Below, one piece after another: positions 37,001 through 48,990 of a stretch of 64,000 bases of DNA. A model generated the notes under the pieces. The model saw only the letters and a program-made list of their open reading frames with translations. It was not told where the DNA came from and ran no database searches. Source of the DNA: Hydrogenophaga sp. (GTDB lineage Bacteria > Pseudomonadota > Gammaproteobacteria > Burkholderiales > Burkholderiaceae_C); assembly GCF_019264445.1 (NCBI RefSeq), contig NZ_JAHVAB010000044.1, positions 44,180-108,179 of the forward strand. Reading direction: 5' to 3'. The position numbers were made by a program, and so were the translations under genes. Positions within the stretch are counted from its first letter, which is position 1. Each line of letters opens with the position of its first letter.

Positions 37001-38935
37001 TCAGGCGGCTTCGCGCCGCTCCAGCGCGCGCTGGATGAAGTGCTTCTTCACCCGCGTGCGTGGCACCGGGTCGGGCAGGTGGCTGAACCAGGCGCGCACG
37101 TCTTCGTCCAGCCCGATGCCGTGCATGTAGTTGTAGATCGCCTTGCGCAGGCCGACGCCCAGTGCGTCGTGGTCCACCCCGCTGGGGTCGATGAAGCCAA
37201 TGTCGTTTTTGGCAAACCTGACCTCGGGCAGCGGGATCAGCTCGATGCCATAGGCGGCCGGGTCCAGGCCCACGGGTGAATGCACGGTGCAGGCGAAGCG
37301 GTGGAAAAAGCCGCTCTGGATGCAACCGTTTTCGAACAGCTGGCGCACGTATTCGAGCGAGTCCACGGTGTCCTGCACGGTCTGCGTGGGGAAGCCGTAC
37401 ATGAGGTAGGCATGCACCAGGATGCCGGCGTCCGAAAAGCCCTTGGTGACGCGCGCCACCTGCTCGACCGACACGCCTTTTTTCATCAGCGTGAGCAGGC
37501 GGTCGCTGGCCACTTCGAGCCCGCCGCTCATGGCGATGCAGCCGCTGTCGGCGAGCTGCTGGCACAGCTCGGGCGTGAAGGTTTTTTCAAACCGGATGTT
37601 GCCCCACCATGAAATGGGCAGCTGGCGGCGCAACAGCTCGTCGGCCAGCGCCTTGAGCGACTTGGGCGGTGCGGCTTCGTCCACGAAGTGAAAGCCGCTC
37701 TGGCCGGTCTCGGCCACGATGGCTTCGATGCGGTCGACCAGGGTGGAGGCCGACGCCGTCTCGTAGCGGCTGATGTAGTCCAGGCTCACGTCGCAGAAGC
37801 TGCACTTCTTCCAGTAGCAGCCGTGCGCCACGGTGAGCTTGTTCCAGCGCCCGTCGCTCCAGAGGCGGTGCATCGGGTTGAGCATGTCGAGCAGGCTGAG
37901 GTAACGGTCCAGCGGGAGGCCGTCCCAGGTGGGCGTACCCACGTCCTCAAAAGGCACGTCCGGCTCGGCCATGTGGATGTACTTCACCGCGCCGTTCTCG
38001 CGCACGAAGCTGCGCACCAGGCGCTGCTTGGAACGCTTGCGCTGCAGGAACTCGATGAGTGCGAGCAGGGGCCGCTCGCCCGCGTCCAGTGTCACGAAGT
38101 CGACGAAGTCAAAGAGGCGCGGCTCGGCGAGTTCGCGCAGCTCGGTGTTGACGAAGCCACCGCCCAGCGCCACGTGGATATGCGGGTTCTGTGCCTTGAT
38201 GGTCTGGGCGATGCGAAGCGCAGCGTAGAGCGCGCCCGGAAAGGGCACGGAGAGCAGCACCAGGTCGGGCTTGTGCTGGGCCAGTGTGGCCAGGGTGAGC
38301 GTGTGCAGGATGTCGTCGACCAGCGTGGGCGGTGCGGCCAGCGCGGCGGCCATCGGGTCAAAGCTGGGCTGGCTGCTGGCCAGCGACTCGGCGTAGCGCA
38401 CAAAGCCGAAGCGCTCGTCGACCGCGTCGCGCAACACGTCGGCCAGGTCGTTGAGAAACAGCGTGGCCATGTGCCGGGCCTTGTCTTGCACGCCCAGCGC
38501 GCCAAACGCCCAGGCCAGCGGGTCGCCGCCTTCTTCGCTGAGCGCGGCGTCCACGTACACCTCGAGCGCGGCAAAGCGCGGGCCTTCGGGCAGCAGCTCG
38601 CGCGCTGCGACGCGGTGCGCCAGCGTCGCGTCGCGCCCTTGCAGGAAGGCGATGACGGGCCCGATGGTGCTGCGGTAGCGCTCGAACTGGTCCAGGAAGG
38701 CGTGCACGCTGGCGGTTCGTTGTGCTTCTGGCAGGGCCAGCGCGCGGCCGCGCACGGCTTCCAGGCCGGCCGGCGTGAAGATCTTGAGCACCAGCGCCAG
38801 CGCCAGGTCGGCCTGCACGGCGTCAAAGCCGCGCGAGCGCAAAAAGCCGGTGATGTAGGCGGTGGAGGGGTAGGGCGTGTTGAGCTGCGTCATCGGCGGG
38901 ATGAGGCTCAGCACGCGCAGTGCGGGGGTGGTCAT
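37001..38935 (-). CDS. B12-binding/radical SAM protein of unknown function
   Basis: 644 aa. Residues 1-300 include a cobalamin-type Rossmann part (HKPDLVLLSVPFPGALYAALRIAQTIK, HVALGGGFVNTELREL). The radical SAM domain follows with cluster cysteines 373, 378 and 381 in HGCYWKKCSFCDVS, i.e. CX4CX2C rather than the usual CX3CX2C. Later motifs: WWGNIRFEKTFTPELC, AMSGGLEVASDRLL and YLMYGFPTQTVQDTVDSL. No RiPP precursor, methyltransferase substrate or pathway genes lie nearby. It is an orphan enzyme. Confidence 0.85.
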   Translation of the reverse strand: MTTPALRVLSLIPPMTQLNTPYPSTAYITGFLRSRGFDAVQADLALALVLKIFTPAGLEAVRGRALALPEAQRTASVHAFLDQFERYRSTIGPVIAFLQGRDATLAHRVAARELLPEGPRFAALEVYVDAALSEEGGDPLAWAFGALGVQDKARHMATLFLNDLADVLRDAVDERFGFVRYAESLASSQPSFDPMAAALAAPPTLVDDILHTLTLATLAQHKPDLVLLSVPFPGALYAALRIAQTIKAQNPHIHVALGGGFVNTELRELAEPRLFDFVDFVTLDAGERPLLALIEFLQRKRSKQRLVRSFVRENGAVKYIHMAEPDVPFEDVGTPTWDGLPLDRYLSLLDMLNPMHRLWSDGRWNKLTVAHGCYWKKCSFCDVSLDYISRYETASASTLVDRIEAIVAETGQSGFHFVDEAAPPKSLKALADELLRRQLPISWWGNIRFEKTFTPELCQQLADSGCIAMSGGLEVASDRLLTLMKKGVSVEQVARVTKGFSDAGILVHAYLMYGFPTQTVQDTVDSLEYVRQLFENGCIQSGFFHRFACTVHSPVGLDPAAYGIELIPLPEVRFAKNDIGFIDPSGVDHDALGVGLRKAIYNYMHGIGLDEDVRAWFSHLPDPVPRTRVKKHFIQRALERREAA

Positions 38936-39022
38936 GGTGTGGCTTCTTGGGGTTCCCGATTGTGAGGCTTGGGGGCGTTGGGTTGGGGCGTCAGGCCTTC
39001 CGTGCAGGGGCCTCGCGTCAGG

Positions 39023-39165
39023 ACGGTGGCGGCGCCCGCCTGCTCCGGCCTTGCTCGCGGGGGTCTGCCCAGGTTCGCCTGCATCGCTTCGTCAAGGCCT
39101 TGGCTGGTGCGCTGCGTCTGTGGCAACCGCGAATGGGGGCCTGCGCAGGCGGGCACCGCCACCAT
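39023..39165. repeat. Intergenic inverted repeat, 21-bp arms
   Basis: Arms at 39023-39043 (ACGGTGGCGGCGCCCGCCTGC reversed at the other end) and 39145-39165 match at 19 of 21 positions. They frame about 100 bp without a credible frame. The whole 38936-39242 gap holds no gene; the element may be a degenerate transposable remnant. Confidence 0.55.
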
Positions 39166-39242
39166 CCCGCAAGCAAGGGTCGGACCACGACGCCTTGCTT
39201 GCCACCCGCCCTCACCTCAAAAGGGGCTGAGAAATCCCAGGC

Positions 39243-42149
<2,907 letters not shown>

Positions 42150-42166
42150 GGTGGGTAACCTGTTTC

Positions 42167-42241
42167 CCGTCCGCCCTGAGCCTGTCGAAGGGCGGCGAAC
42201 GTGACAAAGTGCGAAGGCTTCGACAGGCTCAGCCCGAACGG
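42167..42241. repeat. Dispersed CCGTTCG-type inverted repeat, copy 3
   Basis: Arms CCGCCCTGAGCCTGTCGAAG and CTTCGACAGGCTCAGCCCG (left end CCGT CCG instead of CCGTTCG), between gcvH and gcvP. A 12-15-bp loop differs from the other copies. Confidence 0.9.
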
Positions 42242-42254
42242 TGTGGTGGGTATT

Positions 42255-42298
42255 CCGATCATCGTGAGCTTGTCCAAGGGCAGGCTCAGTCCGAACGG
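42255..42298. repeat. Degenerate dispersed repeat, copy 4
   Basis: Shortened copy: GTGAGCTTGTCCAAGGGC then AGGCTCAGTCCGAACGG. One arm has lost the CTTCGAC stretch. Lies 13 bp from copy 3, 5 bp before the gcvH stop codon end. Confidence 0.7.
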
Positions 42299-42303
42299 AG
42301 CGG

Positions 42304-42675
42304 TCAGGCGTTCGAAGCGAAGGCGTTGTAGGCGGTTTCGTCGAGCAAGGCGTCGACCTGCGCGGGGTCGGCGAGCTTGACCTTGAAGAACCAGCCGGTG
42401 GCCAGCGGGTCGCTGTTGGCCAGCGAGGGGTCGGCGCGCAGGGCTTCGTTGACTTCGGTGATCTCGCCGCTGACCGGCATGTACACGTCGGCCGCTGCCT
42501 TCACGGACTCGACCACACCGGCCACGTCCTTCTGCGCAAAGCTGGCGCCGACGTCGGGCAGGTCGACAAACACGACATCGCCCAGCGCGTCTTGTGCGTG
42601 CACGGTGATGCCCACAGTGGCAATGCCGCCGTCAACGCGGATCCATTCGTGGTCTTCGGTGTACTTGGTGGTCAT
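42304..42675 (-). CDS. gcvH: Glycine cleavage H protein
   Basis: 123 aa lipoyl carrier of the glycine cleavage system. Lipoyl lysine in [13 protein letters not shown]; starts [31 protein letters not shown] and [16 protein letters not shown] are family motifs. Length matches the family. Second gene of gcvT-gcvH-gcvP, with repeats on both sides. Confidence 0.97.
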   Translation of the reverse strand: MTTKYTEDHEWIRVDGGIATVGITVHAQDALGDVVFVDLPDVGASFAQKDVAGVVESVKAAADVYMPVSGEITEVNEALRADPSLANSDPLATGWFFKVKLADPAQVDALLDETAYNAFASNA

Positions 42676-42704
42676 GGTTTCTCCAGTTTGGGTTGAATCG
42701 GTGT

Positions 42705-42773
42705 CCGTTGGCCCTGAGCTTGTCGACGGGCATGAAACGGTGGGAAAGGGCTCGACAGGCTCAGCCCGAACGG
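42705..42773. repeat. Dispersed CCGTTCG-type inverted repeat, copy 5
   Basis: CCGTTGGCCCTGAGCTTGTC (left end, ACGGG next) and CTCGACAGGCTCAGCCCGAA facing each other around a loop. In the gcvT-gcvH gap, 9 bp from the gcvT stop. Confidence 0.88.
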
Positions 42774-42781
42774 GTGGTGGG

Positions 42782-43909
42782 TCAACCGCGGAAATAGCGG
42801 TTGGGCACGAAAGGCATGGCGCTCACCTCCATGGGCACGGGCTTGCCGCGCACGATCGCATGCACGCGCGTACCGATGGTGGCGTGGGCCGGGGTCACGT
42901 AGCCGATGGCCACAGCCTTGTCTGCGCTGGGGCCCAGCAGCCCGCTGGTGACTTCGCCAATGGCCTGCCCATCGGCACTTTGCAAGACGGTGTGCTCGCG
43001 CACGGGAATGCGCTCCAGCGCGATCAGCCCCACGCGCTTGCGCGGCAGCGCCTCGGTGCCGTCGAGTTGCGCCAGCACGCGGTCCGCTCCCGGGAACCCG
43101 CCAGCGCGTGCGCCACCCGTGCGGCGCACTTTCTGCATGGCCCAGTTGAGGGCCGCTTCCACGGGCGTGGTGGTGGTGTCGATGTCGTTGCCATAGAGGC
43201 ACAGGCCAGCTTCCAGGCGCAGCGAGTTGCGCGCGCCCAGGCCCACAGGCTTCACCTCGGGTTCGGCCAGCAGCGCGCGGGCCAGGGCCTCCGCGCGGTC
43301 GCCCGGCACCGAAATCTCGAAGCCGTCTTCGCCGGTGTAGCCGCTGCGGGTGATGAAGAGCTCAGCGCCATGCCAGGTGAAGGCGGCACCGGTCATGAAC
43401 ACCAGCCGCTCGACACCGGGCACGAGCCGCTGCAGGGCGGTCACCGCTTGCGGGCCTTGCAGCGCGAGCAGGCCGCGATCGGGCAGGGGAACCACCTCGC
43501 ACCGTGAGCCGATGCGCGCCTGGATGTGGGCGATGTCGCCCGCCTTGCAGGCCCCGTTGACGATCACGAACAGGTCGTCGCCCCGGTTGACGAACATCAG
43601 GTCGTCGATGATGCCGCCTTCGTCGTTGAGCAACAGGCCGTAGCGCTGCTTGCCCACCGCAAGGTCGATCACATCCACCGGCATGAGCGATTCGAGGGCA
43701 GCGGCGGCGTCGGGCCCGACCAGCTTGAGCTGGCCCATGTGCGACACGTCAAACAGACCGGCGGCAGCGCGGGTGTGGTGGTGCTCGGCCATCAGGCCGG
43801 CGGGGTACTGCACCGGCATGGAATAGCCGGCAAAAGGCACCATGCGGGCGCCCAGCTCAAGGTGCAGGGCGTGCAGCGGGGTCTGGAGGAGATCGGTGGC
43901 GTCGGACAC
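42782..43909 (-). CDS. gcvT: Aminomethyltransferase, T protein
   Basis: 375 aa folate enzyme of the glycine cleavage system. Start GTG at 43909, reading [20 protein letters not shown], with GAGAG upstream; a further GTG at 43954 adds 15 non-conserved residues. [32 protein letters not shown], and [14 protein letters not shown] are GcvT motifs. First gene of the operon, 68 nt behind the glycine riboswitch. Confidence 0.95.
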   Translation of the reverse strand: MSDATDLLQTPLHALHLELGARMVPFAGYSMPVQYPAGLMAEHHHTRAAAGLFDVSHMGQLKLVGPDAAAALESLMPVDVIDLAVGKQRYGLLLNDEGGIIDDLMFVNRGDDLFVIVNGACKAGDIAHIQARIGSRCEVVPLPDRGLLALQGPQAVTALQRLVPGVERLVFMTGAAFTWHGAELFITRSGYTGEDGFEISVPGDRAEALARALLAEPEVKPVGLGARNSLRLEAGLCLYGNDIDTTTTPVEAALNWAMQKVRRTGGARAGGFPGADRVLAQLDGTEALPRKRVGLIALERIPVREHTVLQSADGQAIGEVTSGLLGPSADKAVAIGYVTPAHATIGTRVHAIVRGKPVPMEVSAMPFVPNRYFRG

Positions 43910-43977
43910 GGCGAAAAGCTCTCGGCAAGGGGCAGGCCCGTGGGGGCGGGACACGGTTCATCCGTGCGCTGCCCCGC

Positions 43978-44192
43978 TGTCCGCTTTACCTGAGAGATTC
44001 ACGCGGGCGATGCCGCGCTTGCTCCTTCGGTGGGCCGCTTCAGGGAGCGGCCTCTCTCCAGGGGGGTACATCGGCCTTGCGGCCCATGTTTGCCAGTCCT
44101 TTTGCCTGAGCGTTCAGGGCACCCGGTGTGCGGTGCCGTCTGCGCCTTCGGCGAGCCTTTTCCGCGACGGAATCGGCTTCTCTCCTGACCGC
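43978..44192 (-). promoter_or_regulatory. Tandem glycine riboswitch
   Basis: On the minus strand two aptamers follow one another. Aptamer 1 (44192-44095): GGAGAGAAGC, CGCCGAAGGCGCA, CTCAGGCAAAAGGACTG. Aptamer 2 (about 44062-43978): GGAGAGAGG, CACCGAAGGAGCAAG, ATCTCTCAGGTAAAGCGGAC. These repeated GGAGAG, CCGAAGG and CTCAGG blocks define the class. Placed directly before gcvT, it is expected to switch the operon on with glycine. Confidence 0.95.
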
Positions 44193-44228
44193 GCGAGTGT
44201 AGCCGACCACCCAAGCCCCGCACGCGCC

Positions 44229-44732
44229 TCAAGGTGTTTCGAGGGCGGATTCCGGCAGAAGGCGCGCCAGCCGCTCGCTGATGCCATCGGCCCGCTCGCT
44301 GCCGGCCAGGCGCTCCACGTCGCTGATCAGGTCGCGGCTCACGGCCATCATGGCGGGCAGGTCGCGGGCTTCGCGCAGGGCGTCGCGGTAGCGTTGGGCC
44401 AGCGATTTGTCGCGAGGGGCAAACATGCGTTCGCTCAGGTCAAAGAGAAACATGCGCGCGCTGGCCAGCGAGCGCGGGCCTGAGAAGGCATCGGCCGACA
44501 CCGCCGGCACGGCGCGTGGCGCTGGGCTCGCGGCGGCTGCGCTTTCGTTCACCAGATAGCCACGCGCCAGCAAGCCCGCCACCAGGGCACGGCCCTGGCC
44601 TTCGAACAACGCGAAGAGCTCATCATCGGCCTTGCGGCCGTCCGCCATGAGGAGCACGGCGCGCTCGCGCTGGGCGAGCTGTCGTTGCCCGGGAACCAGT
44701 TCGGCCCGGCCTTTGTCGGTCTTGTTCAGCAT
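44229..44732 (-). CDS. Hypothetical cytosolic protein
   Basis: 167 aa starting at MLNKTDKGRAELVPGQRQ. The start is chosen there because a terminator for etfQO ends right at the earlier ATG (44804). Residues 15-60 (RERAVLLMADGRKADDELFALFEGQGRALVAGLLARGYL) look like a winged-helix-type segment common in unnamed betaproteobacterial proteins. An Ala/Ser/Pro linker follows, then helices with RYRDALREARDLPAMMAVSRDLI. Function unknown. Lies upstream of the glycine riboswitch on the same strand. Confidence 0.65.
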   Translation of the reverse strand: MLNKTDKGRAELVPGQRQLAQRERAVLLMADGRKADDELFALFEGQGRALVAGLLARGYLVNESAAAASPAPRAVPAVSADAFSGPRSLASARMFLFDLSERMFAPRDKSLAQRYRDALREARDLPAMMAVSRDLISDVERLAGSERADGISERLARLLPESALETP

Positions 44733-44803
44733 GTGGTGCAGGGAGTCGTTCGCGAACCCTGCACTGTGGTCAGTGCGTGTGACGAAGCGGTGAAGCACAG
44801 ACA

Positions 44804-44828
44804 TGAAAAAGCCACCCGAAGGTGGCTC
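44804..44828 (-). terminator. Rho-independent terminator of etfQO
   Basis: On the minus strand AGCCACC pairs with GGTGGCT around TTCG, then five T. It is 33 bp past the etfQO stop and ends at an ATG of the next frame. Confidence 0.9.
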
Positions 44829-44860
44829 GATCGACAAAGCCGGCGACAGCGTGACTTCGC

Positions 44861-46546
44861 TCACATGCCCGCGTAGTTCGGGCCACCGCCGCCTTCGGGC
44901 GTGACCCACACGATGTTCTGTGTCGGGTCCTTGATGTCGCACGTCTTGCAGTGCACGCAGTTCTGCGCGTTGATTTGCAGGCGGTCGCTGTTGTCGGCGT
45001 TCTTCACGAACTCGTACACGCCCGCCGGGCAGTAGCGCGCTTCGGGGCCGGCGTACTTGGCCAGGTTGATCTTGACCGGGACGCTTGCGTCTTTCAGCGT
45101 GAGGTGGGCCGGCTGGTGTTCTTCGTGGTTGGTGTTGCTCACGAACACGCTGCTGAGGCGGTCGAACGTGAGCTTGCCGTCGGGCTTGGGGTAGACGATC
45201 TGCTCGCATTCGGCGGCGGGCTTGAGGTAGAGGTGATCGGCCTTCTCGCGGTGCAGCGACCAAGGCGGCGACTTGAAGCCCAGGCGCGGGAGCAGCCAGT
45301 GCTCCACACCGACCATGAAGCCGCCGAAGAGGTTGCCGTACTTGAACCACGACTTGAAGTTGCGCGAGGCTTCGAGCTCTTCCTTGAGCCAGCTCTTGTC
45401 GAAGGCGACCGGGTAGGCCTTGAGTTCGTCGTGCTGGCGACCCGCTTGCACGGCTTCAAATGCGGCCTCGGCGCAGAGCATGCCGCTCTTGATGGCGGCG
45501 TGGCTGCCCTTGATGCGGGCGCCATTGAGGTAGCCCGCGTCGCACCCGACCAGCGCGCCGCCCGGGAAGGTGGTTTGCGGCAGGCTCATGAGGCCGCCGG
45601 TGGTGATGGCGCGCGCACCGTAGCTGATGCGCTTGCCACCCTCCAGGAAGGCCTTGATGCGCGGATGCGTCTTCCAGCGCTGCATTTCCTCGAAGGGGCT
45701 GAGCCAGGGGTTGCTGTAGTTCAGGCCGGTCACCAGGCCCAGGGTCACCTTGTTGTCTTCGAGGTGGTACATGAAGCCGCCACCGTAGGTGTCGTTCTTC
45801 ATGGGCCAGCCCGCGGTGTGGATCACCAGCCCAGGCTGGTGCTTGGCGGGATCGATTTCCCAGAGCTCTTTCACACCAATGGCATAAGCCTGCGGGTCCT
45901 TGCCCTCGTCGAGGTGGAACTTCGCGATCAGGCGCTTGCCCAGATGGCCGCGCGCGCCTTCGGCAAACACCGTGTATTTCGCATGCAGCTCCATGCCGAG
46001 CTGGAAGTTCTCGGTGGGCTCACCGTCCTTGCCCACGCCGAGGTTGCCCGTGGCCACGCCCTTGACGGAGCCATCGTCGTTGAAGAGCACTTCGGCTGCA
46101 GCAAACCCGGGGAAAATTTCCACGCCGAGCGCTTCGGCCTGCTGGCCCAGCCACTTGACCACATTGCCCAGGCCGACCACGTAGTTGCCTTCGTTGTGGA
46201 AGTTGTTGGGGATCAGGAACTTGGGCGTGTCGATGGCGCCGGTTTCGGTGAGCCACAGCAGCTTGTCGTCGGTTACGGGCTGATTCAGCGGGGCGCCGTC
46301 GGCTTTCCAGTTGGGGAGCAGCTCGCTGATGGCCTTGGGGTCCATCACGGCGCCACTGAGGATGTGCGCGCCCGGCTCGGAGCCTTTCTCCAGCACGCAC
46401 ACGTTGATCTCGCCGCCCTTTTCTGCGGCGATCTGCTTGAGGCGGATGGCCGTGGCCAGGCCACCTGGGCCGCCACCGACCACGACCACGTCGTACTCCA
46501 TGGCTTCGCGCGGGCCGTAGGTGCTGATGATGTCTTCGGGGGTCAT
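44861..46546 (-). CDS. Electron transfer flavoprotein-ubiquinone oxidoreductase
   Basis: 561 aa membrane-associated flavoprotein passing electrons from ETF to ubiquinone, needed for fatty-acid and amino-acid catabolism. FAD loop YDVVVVGGGPGGLATAIRL; GSEPGAHILSGAVMDP; 4Fe-4S ligands in ARYCPAGVYEF and NAQNCVHCKTCDIKDP. Started at 46546; 49 codons upstream in frame are not conserved. No etfAB in the window. Own terminator; divergent from the SDR gene. Gene symbol etfD is used in some genomes. Confidence 0.96.
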   Translation of the reverse strand: MTPEDIISTYGPREAMEYDVVVVGGGPGGLATAIRLKQIAAEKGGEINVCVLEKGSEPGAHILSGAVMDPKAISELLPNWKADGAPLNQPVTDDKLLWLTETGAIDTPKFLIPNNFHNEGNYVVGLGNVVKWLGQQAEALGVEIFPGFAAAEVLFNDDGSVKGVATGNLGVGKDGEPTENFQLGMELHAKYTVFAEGARGHLGKRLIAKFHLDEGKDPQAYAIGVKELWEIDPAKHQPGLVIHTAGWPMKNDTYGGGFMYHLEDNKVTLGLVTGLNYSNPWLSPFEEMQRWKTHPRIKAFLEGGKRISYGARAITTGGLMSLPQTTFPGGALVGCDAGYLNGARIKGSHAAIKSGMLCAEAAFEAVQAGRQHDELKAYPVAFDKSWLKEELEASRNFKSWFKYGNLFGGFMVGVEHWLLPRLGFKSPPWSLHREKADHLYLKPAAECEQIVYPKPDGKLTFDRLSSVFVSNTNHEEHQPAHLTLKDASVPVKINLAKYAGPEARYCPAGVYEFVKNADNSDRLQINAQNCVHCKTCDIKDPTQNIVWVTPEGGGGPNYAGM

Positions 46547-46725
46547 GTGCTGGGTCTCGCTCTGTCGGGCCGTGGGCCCGGGGGTGTGCATGACGGCGCT
46601 GCAGTCGTGCAGGCCGGTGTCGTGGTCGCGACCGATTTTAGTGGGCCATGGCGCACAATCGTGTCGCAAAAGCCTGCGGTGCGCGATGGGCACGCAGAAC
46701 GCATGACTTTAGAGGAGCCTCTCTC

Positions 46726-47508
46726 ATGGCATACAGCCTGGATTTGTCGGGTCGCGTGGCCCTGATCACCGGTGCATCGGGTGGACTCGGTGAACAATTC
46801 GCCAAAACGCTGGCCAGCGCGGGCGCCGCCGTGGTGCTCGCGAGCCGGCGCACCGACCGCCTGATGGCCCTGCGCGCGCACATCGAAGCCGCCGGCGGCG
46901 ATGCCCACGTGGTCGCAATGGACGTGACCGACACCGCGTCGATCAAGGCGGCGGTGGCGCACGCAGAAACCGAGGTGGGTGCCATCGACATCCTGGTGAA
47001 CAACTCGGGTGTGAGCACCACGCAGCGCATCCAGGACGTGACCGAAGAGGACTACGACTTCATCTTCGACACCAACACCAAGGGTGCCTTCTTCGTGGCG
47101 CAAGAGGTCGGGCGGCGCATGTTGGCCCGCGCCAAGGGCGCCGCACCCGGCACCTACGTGGGCGGGCGCATCGTCAACATCGCCTCAATGGCGGGGCTCA
47201 AGGTCTTGCCGCAGATCGGCGTGTATTGCATGAGCAAGGCGGCGGTGGTGCAGATGACCAAAGCCATGGCGGTCGAGTGGGGGCGCTTCGGCATCAACGT
47301 CAACGCGATCTGCCCCGGCTACATCGACACGGAGATCAATCACCACCACTGGCAGACCGAGCAGGGCAAGAAGCTCATCGACATGCTGCCGCGCAAGCGC
47401 GTGGGCTCGCCCACCGACCTGGACGCGCTGCTGGTGATGCTGTGCTCGAACGAGAGCCACTTCGTGAACGGCGCGGTCATTGCCGCTGACGATGGCTTCG
47501 GGGCGTGA
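46726..47508 (+). CDS. SDR-family oxidoreductase
   Basis: 260 aa classical short-chain dehydrogenase. Cofactor loop TGASGGLGEQFA, LVNNSG, catalytic Ser near NIASMAGL, and YCMSK active-site motif. The C-terminal ends DDGFGA. AGAGGAG precedes the ATG. Substrate not predictable; PhaB and 3-hydroxyacyl-CoA dehydrogenases have the same build. Divergent from the ETF-QO gene by 179 bp. Confidence 0.9.
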   Translation: MAYSLDLSGRVALITGASGGLGEQFAKTLASAGAAVVLASRRTDRLMALRAHIEAAGGDAHVVAMDVTDTASIKAAVAHAETEVGAIDILVNNSGVSTTQRIQDVTEEDYDFIFDTNTKGAFFVAQEVGRRMLARAKGAAPGTYVGGRIVNIASMAGLKVLPQIGVYCMSKAAVVQMTKAMAVEWGRFGINVNAICPGYIDTEINHHHWQTEQGKKLIDMLPRKRVGSPTDLDALLVMLCSNESHFVNGAVIAADDGFGA

Positions 47509-47544
47509 TGGGCTTGCGCGTGCCACTCCTTCTGATCTGCTGAC

Positions 47545-48489
47545 ATGAATACCGCTGTGTTGGGCCGGCCCTCGGGCTGGCCGCCGGGCATGGTCGCCGG
47601 CATTCTGGCGGGTCTGGGCGCCGGCGCGTTCTGGGGCTCGGCATTTGTGGCGCCATTGCTCACGCCGGGCTTCAGCTCCATCGACCTCACCGTGGGGCGG
47701 TTCTTGTCTTGCGGTGTGCTCTCTGCGCTGTTGCTGTTGTGGGCGCGTGTGCGTGGGGAGCGCCAGCAACCCACCTGGCGCCAGGCGGGGGCCGCGCTGT
47801 GGCTGAGCCTGCTGGGCTACACGGGCTACTACCTGCTGCTCGTGCTGGCCATTCAGGCAGCGGGCGCTGCGCTGCCTGTGCTGATCATCGGCACCATCCC
47901 CCTGTGGATCATGCTGCTGGGCAAGCCAACGGGGCTGCGCTGGCGCTCGCTGTTGCCGGGGCTGGTGCTCACGGTGGCCGGGCTTGTGCTGATGATGCGC
48001 GTGTCTGCCCACGGCAGCGACGCGGGCGAAGGCACGAACTTCTGGCTGGGCATCTTGTACGCCGTGCTGGCCATGGCATCCTGGACGGCCTTCGGCCTGC
48101 TCAATGCGCGATGGCTGGCGCAGCACCCGGAGGTGAACTCCACCGTCTGGGCCAACTGGCTGGGTGTGGCCGCCGGGCTGGGCTCGCTGGTGATCTGGGC
48201 CGCTGTGGGCTCCGACTTCGACACGCTGGCGCAGCGCCCCGGCTTTGACACCTTCCTGATCGTCTGCGCGATCACGGGCATCGGTTCTGCGTGGATCGCT
48301 TCGGTGCTCTGGAACATGGCCAGCCGGCGCCTGAGCCCGAGCCTGGCCGGCCAGCTGATCGTGAGCGAAACCGTGTTCGGCTTGGTCTACACCTTCGCCT
48401 GGAGCGCCCAGTGGCCCGCCGCCCTGCAGTGGGTGGCCTGCGCGCTGTTCGTGCTGGGCATCCTCGCGTCCATCAAGGCGCATCGCTGA
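47545..48489 (+). CDS. EamA/DMT-family transporter
   Basis: 314 aa, about ten membrane segments, two EamA repeats (GLGAGAFWGSAFVAPLLTPG; LAMASWTAFGLLNARWL). Third DMT transporter of this window. 36 bp after the SDR gene and 13 bp before the thioesterase gene, so a transcript of three genes is likely. Substrate unknown. Confidence 0.88.
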   Translation: MNTAVLGRPSGWPPGMVAGILAGLGAGAFWGSAFVAPLLTPGFSSIDLTVGRFLSCGVLSALLLLWARVRGERQQPTWRQAGAALWLSLLGYTGYYLLLVLAIQAAGAALPVLIIGTIPLWIMLLGKPTGLRWRSLLPGLVLTVAGLVLMMRVSAHGSDAGEGTNFWLGILYAVLAMASWTAFGLLNARWLAQHPEVNSTVWANWLGVAAGLGSLVIWAAVGSDFDTLAQRPGFDTFLIVCAITGIGSAWIASVLWNMASRRLSPSLAGQLIVSETVFGLVYTFAWSAQWPAALQWVACALFVLGILASIKAHR

Positions 48490-48502
48490 AGAACCTGCAC
48501 CC

Positions 48503-48922
48503 ATGAAACTCGAACTGCCCGATCACAAGAAACGCGTGTTCAGCATGACCATCCCCATCCGCTGGGGCGACATGGACGCCATGGGCCATGTGAACAACAC
48601 CACCTATTTCCGCTACCTGGAGACCGTTCGCATCGACTGGATGCGCTCCATCGGTTGCCAGCCCGATCCGGCCGGTGAGGGACCGGTGATCGTCAATGCG
48701 TTCTGCAATTTCTACCAGCAGCTGGAATACCCCGGTGACGTGATCGCCACCATGTACGTCAGCGACATGGGGCGCAGCAGTTTCGAGAGCTGGTGCACGC
48801 TCACGCGCAGCGACGACCCCACGGTGATCTATGCCGAAGGGGGCGCCACCACCGTGTGGGTGAACTTCCCGCTGAAGAAGTCGGCACCGCTCCCCGATTG
48901 GCTGCGCGAACACCTCGCCTGA
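48503..48922 (+). CDS. YbgC/FadM-like acyl-CoA thioesterase
   Basis: 139 aa hotdog-fold 4HBT protein. Catalytic Asp in WGDMDAMGHVNNTTYFRYLETVR; later STFESW-like segment GRSSFESWCTL. Hydrolyses an acyl-CoA thioester; the acyl chain cannot be read from sequence. Follows the DMT gene by 13 bp. Confidence 0.9.
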   Translation: MKLELPDHKKRVFSMTIPIRWGDMDAMGHVNNTTYFRYLETVRIDWMRSIGCQPDPAGEGPVIVNAFCNFYQQLEYPGDVIATMYVSDMGRSSFESWCTLTRSDDPTVIYAEGGATTVWVNFPLKKSAPLPDWLREHLA

Positions 48923-48990
48923 TGCCCTGCGCCGCAGCGCGCGCACAAATGCTTGCAGACGGGATGCGCAGCCATGCCTAGCATGGCGGC

